A DNA stretch of 64,000 nt, from positions 2,976,001-3,040,000 of the forward strand of contig NZ_CP021731.1 of the NCBI RefSeq assembly GCF_003628555.1, read 5' to 3'. A program made the translations under genes and the position numbers. How positions within the stretch are numbered: the stretch's first letter is position 1; every line of letters begins with the position of its first letter. The notes beneath the pieces were generated by a model. It was not told where the DNA came from. It was given only the letters and a program-made list of their open reading frames with translations, and searched no databases. Of the stretch, positions 1 through 7,962 are shown piece by piece. Origin of the DNA: Azoarcus sp. DN11. Lineage in GTDB: Bacteria; Pseudomonadota; Gammaproteobacteria; Burkholderiales; Rhodocyclaceae.

Positions 1-1
1 C

Positions 2-574
2 GCGTCGAAGACCTATTCGCCAGGCCTGGGGCTCGCCAAACTCGTAGGACACCTCGTAACACAAGGCCAGCGGCTCGATATCGCGCGCCCACTGCTGCAA
101 CAATTCGCCGCCCGCTTCCATGTCACGGTCACCCTGTGGCGCCAGATGGGATACGACCGCATCGTGCTGGTGAGTTCCGAGGCAAGCCCGACCGATCTGC
201 GCATCGACATGGCGATCGGTCAGCGCCTGCCCATCTTCATGGGCGCCAGCGGCAGACTGTTCGCGGCGGAGGTGGATCTCGACCCGACCGCGATGCGCGC
301 CGCATTCGACAAGATCCGCTGGGCCCGACCGCTGGAGTTCGACGAGTACTGTCAGCAGGTGCAGTTCGCCAGGGAACACCAGTGGGCGATCGATGACGGC
401 TACTTCTCGGCCGGCATCATGGCTATCGCGGCCCCCGTGCGCGATCGCGCCGGTGCCATTGCCTTTGCCGTATCGGCGGTGATGTTCCGGGGCCAGTACA
501 TCGGGGCCGACGCGGACAAGCTCGGAAGCGAGGTGCGCAAACTCGCGGACAAGCTGTCGAACCTGCTGTTTTGA
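2..574 (+). CDS. IclR-family transcriptional regulator, 5' end outside window
   Basis: The frame is open from base 2 to a TGA at 572-574. The visible part starts within a segment reading SKTYSPGLGLAKLVGH, which resembles the link between the winged helix and the effector domain of IclR proteins. It continues through an effector domain with a middle stretch reading GYFSAGIMAIAAPVRDR, a typical IclR ligand-pocket segment. IclR proteins are dimeric regulators of catabolic operons that sense small acids. The DNA-binding half lies before the window. The gene points toward the ferredoxin operon starting at 723, which it might control; that is inference from position only. Confidence 0.8.
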   Translation, partial: ASKTYSPGLGLAKLVGHLVTQGQRLDIARPLLQQFAARFHVTVTLWRQMGYDRIVLVSSEASPTDLRIDMAIGQRLPIFMGASGRLFAAEVDLDPTAMRAAFDKIRWARPLEFDEYCQQVQFAREHQWAIDDGYFSAGIMAIAAPVRDRAGAIAFAVSAVMFRGQYIGADADKLGSEVRKLADKLSNLLF

Positions 575-613
575 GGGTCGTCGCGAGGGCTACCGGCGGT
601 CCTTGAGCAACCC

Positions 614-646
614 TTTTTGCGGCCCCCGCGACACGTCCCGCAAAAA
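614..646. repeat. Inverted repeat between the IclR gene and ferredoxin promoter
   Basis: TTTTTGCGG at 614-622 pairs with CCGCAAAAA at 638-646, a perfect 9-bp stem around a 15-base GC-rich loop. It follows the IclR stop codon by 40 bases and ends 6 bases before the T-rich operator-like motif at 653. It could be a terminator for the IclR gene or part of the downstream control region. On the plus strand there is no T tract after the stem, so ordinary rho-independent termination is not assured. Confidence 0.4.
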
Positions 647-652
647 TAGTGA

Positions 653-678
653 CACTTTTTCGTTTTCTGTGCATAATC
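653..678 (+). promoter_or_regulatory. Operator-like T-rich motif upstream of ferredoxin operon (site A)
   Basis: The sequence runs CAC, five T, CGT, then TTTCTGTGCATAATC. It aligns without gaps to sites at 38663, 48274 and 54704, giving a common CA(C/G)TTTTT-N3-TTT(C/G)TGT core. Read as a dyad it is ACAC-N11-CTGT. It ends 44 bases before the ferredoxin ATG, where a regulator controlling the operon could bind. Confidence 0.45.
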
Positions 679-722
679 ATCTCGCAGGCCTCGATGGCCC
701 CGAGCAGATGAGGAGACACGCC

Positions 723-947
723 ATGAGCGAACAGAACGAAAAACTTCACAAGGTTATTGTCGATCGCAGCCGCTGCTGCGGTTACGGATTGTGCGCGGCC
801 CTGTGCCCCGACGTGTACAAGCTGGACGGCGACGGCATCGTCTATCTCGACAGCGAGTTCGTCCCCGCCGGCCAGGAAGAGGCCGCGATCGAGGGGGCTG
901 CCGCCTGTCCCGCCGAGGCGATCCGCGTCGAAGCACCGGGCGCCTGA
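723..947 (+). CDS. P450-type [3Fe-4S] ferredoxin, 74 aa
   Basis: A small ferredoxin of the kind that passes electrons to bacterial cytochromes P450. Cluster cysteines are at residues 18, 24 and 62 (C-x5-C ... CP); C19 and C28 are additional. The variable ligand-loop position between C18 and C24 is tyrosine. The spacing matches [3Fe-4S] ferredoxins such as those next to actinobacterial P450 genes. I chose the ATG at 723 because AGGAG lies 8 bases upstream and the protein then has normal family length; a longer frame opens at 603 without such a site. It is the first gene of a run with the SDR and dioxygenase. Two P450 genes lie 38-50 kb away in this window and are plausible partners (inference). 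Confidence 0.85.
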   Translation: MSEQNEKLHKVIVDRSRCCGYGLCAALCPDVYKLDGDGIVYLDSEFVPAGQEEAAIEGAAACPAEAIRVEAPGA

Positions 948-1007
948 GCTCTTCGCCGGACTGGTAGCGCGAAAAGCGCTGGAACCGCCCACTTCGCGGA
1001 GATCCGA

Positions 1008-1766
1008 ATGAATCGTCTTGAAGGAAAAGTAGCGCTGATCACCGGCACTGGCGGCGGTCAGGGTCGTGTCGCAGCCTTGCGCTTCGCGCGCGAGGGCGCC
1101 GTGGTGGTGGGTTGCGATACGGATGCCGCGGCCCACGCCGAAACGCGCCGGCTGGTCGAGGCCGAAGGATTCGAGTTGCACGGCTCCGCCCCGGTGGACC
1201 TCGGCGACCACGAACAGGCCCGCGCCTGGGTCGAGTCCGCGGCGGAACAGTTTGGGCGCATCGACGTTCTCTACAACAACGCATCGGCCGCGCGTTTCGG
1301 ACCGGTGGCGGAATTCTCGATCGCTGACTGGCACTACACGATCCGGAACGAGATCGACCTCATCTTCTACACGACCAAATACGCGTGGAAGCACCTCGCC
1401 GTGCGCGGTGGCGTGATCATCAACATCGCCTCGACCGCCGCTTGGGGCGGCTCCAAGGTTGCAGGCATCAGCGCCCACTGCGCCGCCAAGGGTGCGGTCG
1501 TCTCCTTCACCCGCCAGCTGGCGGTCGAAGGGGCGCCGGTCGGCATACGCGCGGTCAGCATTAGTCCGGGCTTCGTGAAGACGCCCGGCACCGCGGCCTT
1601 CGTCGAGAACCCCGTCACCCGCCGGGCGCTACTCGATGGCGTGCTGCAGGATCGGCCGGGGGAACCCGAGGAAGTCGTGTCGCTGGCCCTGTACGTGGCG
1701 TCGGACGAAGCCGCCTTCATGACCGGTTCCGACCTCGTCATCGACGGGGGTCTGCTCGCAATCTGA
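1008..1766 (+). CDS. Short-chain dehydrogenase/reductase with His at the catalytic Tyr position
   Basis: 252 aa with a classical SDR fold: a glycine-rich nucleotide loop (TGTGGGQGR, residues 13-20), the NNAS motif near residue 90, and the C-terminal IDGG at the dimer surface. The catalytic Ser is probably S142 (NIAS) and the Lys is K161, but the position normally held by Tyr, four before the Lys, is H157 (AHCAAKGAV). The protein may use His, have altered chemistry, or be inactive. Likely substrate is an alcohol or ketone made in the P450/dioxygenase route. It starts 60 bases after the ferredoxin, with GGAGA upstream of the ATG, and is probably in the same operon. Confidence 0.85.
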   Translation: MNRLEGKVALITGTGGGQGRVAALRFAREGAVVVGCDTDAAAHAETRRLVEAEGFELHGSAPVDLGDHEQARAWVESAAEQFGRIDVLYNNASAARFGPVAEFSIADWHYTIRNEIDLIFYTTKYAWKHLAVRGGVIINIASTAAWGGSKVAGISAHCAAKGAVVSFTRQLAVEGAPVGIRAVSISPGFVKTPGTAAFVENPVTRRALLDGVLQDRPGEPEEVVSLALYVASDEAAFMTGSDLVIDGGLLAI

Positions 1767-1896
1767 GCACGAGCCCAAAGGTTCGCGACCCAACAGTGAA
1801 CGAACGGACGCATTGCCGCTGCGGCACCGTCCGAAGTCTGCGCAAAGCGCGGTGCAAATCGCGGGCGCAGGTCGCTCAAAACAGGAGGAAGACAGC

Positions 1897-2838
1897 ATGG
1901 ACATCATCGGTATCGGCTACCTGGGGTTCGAATCGGCGAACCTCGATGCCTGGCGCGAATATGGCCCGAAGGTCATGGGCTTTCAGATCGGGACATCCCC
2001 GACTGCGGATCCGGACACCCTCTACTTCAAGCTCGATGACCGTCGTCATCGGCTCGCATTCCATCCGGGCAAGATCGACCGCCTCGCTTACATCGGCTGG
2101 GAAGCCAAGGGCAAGCTGGAGTTTCACGCCGCCGTCGAGCGCTTCCGCAGCCATGGTGTCGAGGTAAGCTTCGGCGATCCGGAACTGTGCGACAAACGCG
2201 GCGTGAAGGAGCTGATCCGTTTCCGTGATCCGGTCGGATACCAGCACGAGCTGTTCTATGCCCAGAAATGGAGCCCGCGCTCCTTCGTGCCGGGCCGTCC
2301 GCACGGCGGATTCGTCTGCGGCGAACGGGGCGTCGGCCACATCGTCGTGATCACGCCCGAATACACGCCCGAACTCGAACACTTCCTCACCGGCATCATG
2401 GGCATGCACTGGTACGGCTCGGGCGCCGGCAAGGGCAAGACGGGGTTCTTCCGCTCCAGGCTCAACGACAAGACGAGCCACGATATCGCTTACGGTTTCG
2501 GCCCGGGCAAGGCCGGCGTGCAGCACATCGGCCTCTTCGTGCGCTCGGTTCGCGACGTCGGCGAAACCTACGATCTGGTCAAGAAGAACGGGCTGCAGAT
2601 GATGATGACGTTGGGACAGCATTCGCAGGACCCGCACATGTCCTTCTATCACTTCACGCCGTCCGGCTTCGCGATCGAATGCATCACCGAACTCGAACCC
2701 TGGCACGATGACGGCTTCGAACTCAATCCGGAGCAGCTCTCCACTTGGGGTCATGAGATCGTCGGCCCCATCCTCGGCCCCAGCGTGCGCACGCCAGCGG
2801 AGGTCTTCGACCCCGAGGTTCTCCACGCGAAGGGTTGA
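1897..2838 (+). CDS. Type I extradiol ring-cleavage dioxygenase (BphC-like)
   Basis: 313 aa, made of two vicinal-oxygen-chelate modules. Fe(II) ligands are visible in the C-terminal module as H148 (GVGHIVV), H210 (GVQHIGLF) and E261 (FAIECITE). Active-site residues H195, H242 and Y251 also line up with those of 2,3-dihydroxybiphenyl dioxygenases. It should cleave a catechol next to its two hydroxyls using O2. The ATG at 1897 is preceded by AGGAGG; an earlier in-frame start at 1813 has no such site and would add a non-homologous extension. It is third in the ferredoxin-SDR run. The ring substrate, simple aryl or polycyclic, cannot be told from sequence. Confidence 0.93.
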   Translation: MDIIGIGYLGFESANLDAWREYGPKVMGFQIGTSPTADPDTLYFKLDDRRHRLAFHPGKIDRLAYIGWEAKGKLEFHAAVERFRSHGVEVSFGDPELCDKRGVKELIRFRDPVGYQHELFYAQKWSPRSFVPGRPHGGFVCGERGVGHIVVITPEYTPELEHFLTGIMGMHWYGSGAGKGKTGFFRSRLNDKTSHDIAYGFGPGKAGVQHIGLFVRSVRDVGETYDLVKKNGLQMMMTLGQHSQDPHMSFYHFTPSGFAIECITELEPWHDDGFELNPEQLSTWGHEIVGPILGPSVRTPAEVFDPEVLHAKG

Positions 2839-2952
2839 GTGCCTGCGCGCGCACCAGCCGGACCGGGTTCCGCACCGCGCGCCCCGGTTGCGGCGCCGAC
2901 CGCTACCGCGCACCCTATCGACATCATCTGAATGCAGCCACCGGAGCACGCG

Positions 2953-4005
2953 ATGTACAGCCATATCCTCGTTCCGACCGACGGTACCCATCTCGCCAGC
3001 CAGACGATCTCTCAGGCCGTCCAGTTCGCCCGCAGCGTGGGGGCGCGCATCACGTTCTTCTATGCCGATCCGGATGCCGGCGCCTCTCTGACCGACGACG
3101 GTGCGCTGATCCACCTTCTCGACCCCGGCCTGTATCAGGACGACTTCGGCGGGCGCGCCCGCGAGATCCTCGCCAAGGCCGAGGTGTCGGCGCGCGCGGG
3201 CGACATCGACTGCGAGTGCGTGACCCGGCGGAGCAACCGGCCGCACGAGGCCATTCTCGCCGCCGCGAAGGAACTGGGCTGCGACCTGATCTTCATGGCA
3301 TCGCACGGGCCGCGCAGCATTGGCGGCGTCATGCTCGCCTCGGAAACGCTCAAGGTGCTAGCTGGTAGCCGCATCCCGGTACTCGTGTCGTCGGTCGAAA
3401 AGAATGACCCGAACCCGGCGATGACGAAGGTCTGCGCGATCATCAAGGACGAGCACCGCTCGATCGCGGTAGTGTCCTACGGCATGCGGATGCTCGCTGG
3501 CGGACTGCGCGACGGCAAACCTGCGGATATCGGCCTGCTCGACGGCATGCTCACCTACCTCGACGAGTTCCCGGCCAAACTGCACCATCCAAAGGAAGAT
3601 GCCTACCTCTTCGCGGCACTCAGGAGGCGCACGACGTCGCTCGACCAGGTCATCGACGATCTGCAACAGGAGCATCTGGATGGCGACCGACAACTTGCTG
3701 CCCTGCGCGCGGCCGTCGCCCACTATCAGGCGTCCCCCGACCCCGACGCAGAAACGCTCGCAAGCGCCATCGACGCCTTCGCCCTCGGGCAGCTCAGGCA
3801 TATCGCACTCGAGGAGCGGGCGATCATCCCGGGCGCCTGCGACCACCTCGCGGAACAGGACTGGAAGGAGATCGTGGCGGCCTTCGGACCGAACGGCGAC
3901 GCGCGCTTCAACCATCGCGAACGCGAGACCTACCGACGCCTGTATTCGCGAATTGCCAACCTGCACCAGACGCTGCCCCGCATGAGCACGCCCGGCCAGT
4001 CATGA
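2953..4005 (+). CDS. Universal stress protein fused to a hemerythrin-like HHE domain
   Basis: 350 aa. Residues 1 to about 150 are a Usp domain beginning YSHILVPTDGT and holding the ATP-binding pattern SHGPRSIGGVML. Residues from about 165 on form a four-helix HHE domain with LHHPKEDAYLF, EHLDGDRQL and HIALEERAIIP, which are likely di-iron ligand segments. Such domains bind oxygen or NO or guard iron. The fusion would link nucleotide sensing to a di-iron sensor; this is inference. I chose the ATG at 2953 (GGAGC upstream) over an ATG 21 bases earlier. It sits between the dioxygenase and an MFS gene, so a protective role in oxygenase expression is plausible. Confidence 0.8.
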   Translation: MYSHILVPTDGTHLASQTISQAVQFARSVGARITFFYADPDAGASLTDDGALIHLLDPGLYQDDFGGRAREILAKAEVSARAGDIDCECVTRRSNRPHEAILAAAKELGCDLIFMASHGPRSIGGVMLASETLKVLAGSRIPVLVSSVEKNDPNPAMTKVCAIIKDEHRSIAVVSYGMRMLAGGLRDGKPADIGLLDGMLTYLDEFPAKLHHPKEDAYLFAALRRRTTSLDQVIDDLQQEHLDGDRQLAALRAAVAHYQASPDPDAETLASAIDAFALGQLRHIALEERAIIPGACDHLAEQDWKEIVAAFGPNGDARFNHRERETYRRLYSRIANLHQTLPRMSTPGQS

Positions 4006-4024
4006 CGACTCCGGTGCCCCGCCC

Positions 4025-5611
4025 GTGAGTGTCGAGCGGAATGCCACGGGTGCGTGGGCGCCTCTCCTCCATCGGCCGTTTCGCGCGCTGTGGATCGCGG
4101 CGATCGCCGTCAACCTGTCGATGTGGATGCAGAACATCGGCGCCGCCTGGATGATGACCGAACTGCGGCCCGATTCGCCGCTGATGGTGTCCTTGGTCCA
4201 GACGGCGATGGCGCTGCCGGCCTTTCTGCTCGGGCTCCCGAGCGGCGTGATCGCCGATCTGGTCAACCGCAGGCGCCTCCTTCTGATCACCCAGACCTGT
4301 TCCCTCGCATGCGCCTGCCTGCTCGCAGCCACGGCCCTGGCGGGCGGCATCGGCGCTTGGCTGCTCCTCGGCCTCACCTTCGCGCTCGGGTGCAGCAACG
4401 CGTTCGGCATGGCGGCGTGGATTGCCGCCAACATCGACAGCGCGCCGAAGGGGCAGATACCGGCAGCGATCGCCCTGTCCACGGTCACGCCCAACATCGC
4501 GCGCGTCGTGGGACCGGCCGCCGCGGGGGCATTGATTGCGTTCGCGGGCGTCCCGACGCTGTTCGTCGTGGTCGCGGTCGGTTTCTTGATCTCACTGGGG
4601 CTGCTGCGCGCCCTGCCCGACACGGATCTGCGGCCCGGTCTGCCGCCCGAGCGGCTGTGGAGCGGCATCCGCAGCGGCGTACGTTACATGCAGCATTCCG
4701 CGCAGCTGCGGCTCGCGCTGCGACTGGTCTTCGCTTTCGTGACCGCAGGCAGCGCGATCTGGGCATTGCTGCCACTCGTCGCCCGTGACCAGCTCGGGCT
4801 CGCTGCAGGCGGGTTCAGCCTGCTCCTCGGCAGTCTCGGCGCGGGCGCAGTCATCGCGGCATTACAGGTCACCCGACTGTATCGTCGATTCTCCGTGCGC
4901 CGCATCGTGACCGGCGGCGGCCTGGTGTTCATGGCCGTCACAGCGCTGATTCCGGTGGTACACCATCTCTTCGTCATGAGTGCACTGCTCTTCGTCGGCG
5001 GAATGGCCTGGATGGCTGTCAATACCACCACCGGGACCGTGATCCAGACCTCCGCCGCAGCCTGGGTACGTGCTCGCGTTGCGTCGGTATACCTGCTCGT
5101 CATCATGGGGGCGATGGCAGCGGGCGGCGTATTGTGGGGCGCGATCGCCGAACGCATGGGCGTCGGGGCGAGCCTGTGGATTGCTGCCGGGTCGATTGCG
5201 GCCGGACTGATGCTGACCGGACGAGCTCGCATGCAAATGGGATCAGAGTCCGATTTCAGCGTCGCCGACACGCAGGAAACGGGGCCCGCTGCCAGTCCGG
5301 CCGACCATGAGCAGGGACCGGTTGCGGTCGAAATCACTTACCACGTACCGGCCGAGCGGCATGAGGAGTTCGTGCGCGCGGCCCACGAACTCGGCATCTC
5401 ACGCCGACGAAACGGGGCGATCGCCTGGCGCCTCTATAGGGATCTCGAACACACGGATTGTCTTGCCGAACGCTTCCTGGTGGACTCGTGGCTCGACTAC
5501 CTGCGCCAGCGCGACCGTGTCACCCGGCAGGACCGCGACATCGAGCGCCGCCTGGAGGCCCTCACGACGGACGGGAACTCGCGCACACGCCGCTTCATTG
5601 CGGAAGCGTGA
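4025..5611 (+). CDS. MFS transporter with C-terminal ABM-like domain
   Basis: 528 aa, beginning at a GTG 19 bases after the preceding stop. The first 400 residues carry about a dozen hydrophobic segments and the MFS loop LPSGVIADLVNRRRLL. The last 90 residues form a soluble ferredoxin-like module (VAVEITYHVPAERHEEFVRA to the end) resembling antibiotic-biosynthesis-monooxygenase domains. This architecture is usual for the MFS_3/EntS-type group. Probable role: export of a small organic molecule from the cytoplasm, perhaps a pathway intermediate. It closes the run begun by the ferredoxin gene. Confidence 0.85.
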   Translation: MSVERNATGAWAPLLHRPFRALWIAAIAVNLSMWMQNIGAAWMMTELRPDSPLMVSLVQTAMALPAFLLGLPSGVIADLVNRRRLLLITQTCSLACACLLAATALAGGIGAWLLLGLTFALGCSNAFGMAAWIAANIDSAPKGQIPAAIALSTVTPNIARVVGPAAAGALIAFAGVPTLFVVVAVGFLISLGLLRALPDTDLRPGLPPERLWSGIRSGVRYMQHSAQLRLALRLVFAFVTAGSAIWALLPLVARDQLGLAAGGFSLLLGSLGAGAVIAALQVTRLYRRFSVRRIVTGGGLVFMAVTALIPVVHHLFVMSALLFVGGMAWMAVNTTTGTVIQTSAAAWVRARVASVYLLVIMGAMAAGGVLWGAIAERMGVGASLWIAAGSIAAGLMLTGRARMQMGSESDFSVADTQETGPAASPADHEQGPVAVEITYHVPAERHEEFVRAAHELGISRRRNGAIAWRLYRDLEHTDCLAERFLVDSWLDYLRQRDRVTRQDRDIERRLEALTTDGNSRTRRFIAEA

Positions 5612-5685
5612 CGCCTGAAGCCGGTCGGGAGGAACTTCCGCAGCGTTCCGGCGCGGCCGGGGACGCATTGACGTCCCCTCCACAC

Positions 5686-5904
5686 TTAGCGGTGCATCAA
5701 TACCATGCCGACGAACTCGTTCATCGTCTTGTGCGCATAGAGATGCGACACCGCATACGCGTGACTCTCCAGCGTCCCATCGCACGATGGAGCTGAAGCA
5801 CACGCCTGGGTGACACCTGGGGGGTGCAGCGAAACGAAGGAACCGTCGGTAGCGGTCAGCAACGCCGCCGCGACGGCGCTGATGCCGAGTGTTCTGATAG
5901 CCAT
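5686..5904 (-). CDS. Small predicted secreted protein, 72 aa
   Basis: Begins MAIRTLGISAVAAALLTA, which looks like a signal peptide, followed by a short mature part with two Cys (ACASAPSCDG) and several His. AGGAGGAGA just upstream of the ATG is an excellent ribosome site, which is the main reason to accept so short a gene. I do not recognise the family. The Cys pair may form a disulfide in the periplasm. It stands alone and converges with the MFS gene. Confidence 0.5.
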   Translation of the reverse strand: MAIRTLGISAVAAALLTATDGSFVSLHPPGVTQACASAPSCDGTLESHAYAVSHLYAHKTMNEFVGMVLMHR

Positions 5905-5958
5905 GATGTCTCCTCCTGTCGAAGGTGCGCCTCTATCGGGCGGCGTTTCTTTATTTAC

Positions 5959-5983
5959 ACACTATATGTGCTTTTGTTCAAGA
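5959..5983. promoter_or_regulatory. Weak match to the shared T-rich motif (site E)
   Basis: ACAC (5959-5962), 11 bases, then TTGT followed by TCAAGA. It lies in an AT-rich patch 55-80 bases upstream of the small secreted protein gene, which reads leftward. One half-site is imperfect, so I list it only as a candidate member of the set. Confidence 0.25.
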
Positions 5984-6043
5984 GTAGACAATACCCTGAA
6001 CGAGCGCAAGGATTTTTTGCCGTATCCCTGGCGTGGTTGAATC

Positions 6044-6074
6044 AAAAAAAACCCACCGGCTTTCGACCGATGGG
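6044..6074 (-). terminator. Rho-independent terminator of the etfBA unit
   Basis: On the minus strand CCCATCGG, a 7-base loop, CCGGTGGG and eight T form a strong hairpin plus T tract. It sits about 110 bases after the etfA stop. Confidence 0.85.
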
Positions 6075-6181
6075 CGAAGGGATCTTCGGCAGGGATTGCA
6101 GCGGGAGAGGAATAGCTGCCACCGAAGAATCCAACGGGAACGGGTTGGCATCACGGCCAGCGAATCGGCATGACCTGCGGA

Positions 6182-7111
6182 TCAAAGGCTCGCGGTCAGT
6201 TCGGGAACTGCGGCGAACAGATCCGCTACAAGGCCGTAGTCCGCAACCTGAAAGATCGGCGCCTCGGGGTCCTTGTTGATCGCGACGATCAGCCTGGAAT
6301 CCTTCATGCCCGCCAGATGCTGGATGGCGCCGGAGATGCCGATCGCGATGTAGACCTGGGGCGCGACGATCTTGCCGGTCTGGCCGACCTGGTAGTCGTT
6401 GGGGACGAAGCCCCCGTCGACCGCGGCGCGGCTCGCTCCGAGCGCGGCGCCGAGCTTGTCCGCGAGCGGCTCGAGCAAGGTGCGGTAGTTCTCGCCGTTA
6501 CCCAGCCCCCGGCCACCGGAGACGATGATCTTGGCGGCACCGAGTTCGGGGCGCTCACTCTTCGTGAGTTCGCGGCCGACGACACGGGTAAGGCCGAGGT
6601 CCTTCGCGGCGGGCACGGCCTCGATCGGCGCGGAGCCGCCGAGCGGCGCGGGGTCGAACGCAGCGGTGCGCACGGTCACGACCTTCACGCGGTCGGTACT
6701 CTTGACGGTCGCTAGCGCATTGCCGGCGTAGATCGGTCGCACGAAGGTGTCGGCCGATTCGACCGCGACAATGTCGGAGATCTGCGCGACATCGAGCAGT
6801 GCGGCGACGCGCGGCAGCATGTTCTTCCCGGCGCTGGTTGCCGCGGCGAAGACGTGACTGTAGTCGGCGGCGAGCGCGCGCACGAGCTCGGCGACGTTCT
6901 CGGCGGTCTGAGCTTCGTACTGGGCCGCGTCGCATACCAACACCTTCGCGACGGCGCCGATGGCGGCGGCGGCTTGGGCAGCGATGGAGCAGCCGCTGCC
7001 CGCGACCAGGACGTGGATGTCCGCTCCGACCGCTTGCGCTGCGGTCACGGCGTTGAGAGTCGCGGTTTTGATCGACTGGTTGTCGTGTTCCGCAATGACG
7101 AGGACGGCCAT
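6182..7111 (-). CDS. etfA: Electron transfer flavoprotein alpha subunit
   Basis: 309 aa, full length for the family. It begins [10 protein letters not shown] and carries the C-terminal FAD-binding signature around [20 protein letters not shown] and [14 protein letters not shown] alpha holds FAD and passes electrons from acyl-CoA dehydrogenases to ETF:quinone oxidoreductase. The ATG overlaps the etfB stop by one base (TGATG), so translation is probably coupled. Four acyl-CoA dehydrogenases in the window could be its electron donors. Confidence 0.95.
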   Translation of the reverse strand: MAVLVIAEHDNQSIKTATLNAVTAAQAVGADIHVLVAGSGCSIAAQAAAAIGAVAKVLVCDAAQYEAQTAENVAELVRALAADYSHVFAAATSAGKNMLPRVAALLDVAQISDIVAVESADTFVRPIYAGNALATVKSTDRVKVVTVRTAAFDPAPLGGSAPIEAVPAAKDLGLTRVVGRELTKSERPELGAAKIIVSGGRGLGNGENYRTLLEPLADKLGAALGASRAAVDGGFVPNDYQVGQTGKIVAPQVYIAIGISGAIQHLAGMKDSRLIVAINKDPEAPIFQVADYGLVADLFAAVPELTASL

Positions 7112-7872
7112 CAGATCACCTTTGCTTCGTTCTTCAGTTTATCGACCAGCGTCGCGACGTCCGGAACCAGCACGCCGGCACTGCGCTTGGACGGCTCGGC
7201 CACTTTCAGGATCGCCAGACGCGGAGCCACATCGACTCGCAGATCCGTGGGCTTCACAGTCTCGAGCGGCTTCTTTTTCGCCTTCATGATGTTGGGCAGC
7301 GTCGCGTAGCGCGGCTCGTTGAGGCGTAAATCCGTGGTGACGACCGCGGGCAGCGTCATCTCGAGGGTTTCGAGGCCGCCATCGATCTCGCGCGTGACCG
7401 TGGCAAGTTTCCCGTCCAATGACAGCTTCGACGCAAAGGTGGCCTGCGGCCAGCCCATCAGGGCGGCGAGCATCTGGCCGGTCTGGTTCGCGTCGTCGTC
7501 GATCGCCTGCTTGCCGCAGATCACCAGCTGGGGGGCTTCCGTGTCGCACAGGGCCTTCAGGAGTTTGGCGACGGCGAGCGGCTGCAGCTCCGCGTCGCTC
7601 AGTTCACCACAATCGACGAGGATGCCGCGGTCGGCCCCGATCGCCATCGCCGCGCGTAGCGTCTCCGCGCACACCGCCGCGCCGCAGCTCACCGCCACCA
7701 CTTCGGTCGCGATGCCGGCTTCCTTCAGCCGCACCGCCTCTTCCACCGCGATCTCGTCGAAGGGGTTCATGGCCATCTTCACGTTAGCGAGGTCCATGCC
7801 CGAACCGTCCGCTTTCACGCGGGCCTTCACGTTGTAGTCAAGCACGCGCTTGACGGGTACCAGGATCTTCAT
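7111..7872 (-). CDS. etfB: Electron transfer flavoprotein beta subunit
   Basis: 253 aa beginning [19 protein letters not shown], the usual start of housekeeping-type ETF beta. It includes the AMP-binding and partner-recognition region ([20 protein letters not shown]). The ATG at 7872 follows AAGGAGA; a longer frame up to 7932 is rejected because homology begins at 7872. The partner gene etfA follows directly and the fused ferredoxin oxidoreductase gene lies 90 bases upstream in the same direction, so all three may be one transcript. Confidence 0.95.
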   Translation of the reverse strand: MKILVPVKRVLDYNVKARVKADGSGMDLANVKMAMNPFDEIAVEEAVRLKEAGIATEVVAVSCGAAVCAETLRAAMAIGADRGILVDCGELSDAELQPLAVAKLLKALCDTEAPQLVICGKQAIDDDANQTGQMLAALMGWPQATFASKLSLDGKLATVTREIDGGLETLEMTLPAVVTTDLRLNEPRYATLPNIMKAKKKPLETVKPTDLRVDVAPRLAILKVAEPSKRSAGVLVPDVATLVDKLKNEAKVI

Positions 7873-7962
7873 GAGTCTCCTTGTTGCCGATTGTTGGTTG
7901 ATTCCAGCGCTCCGTACGACCATCAAGGGCACGAGCGCCTCGACGTTGTCGTACGGCGCGCT

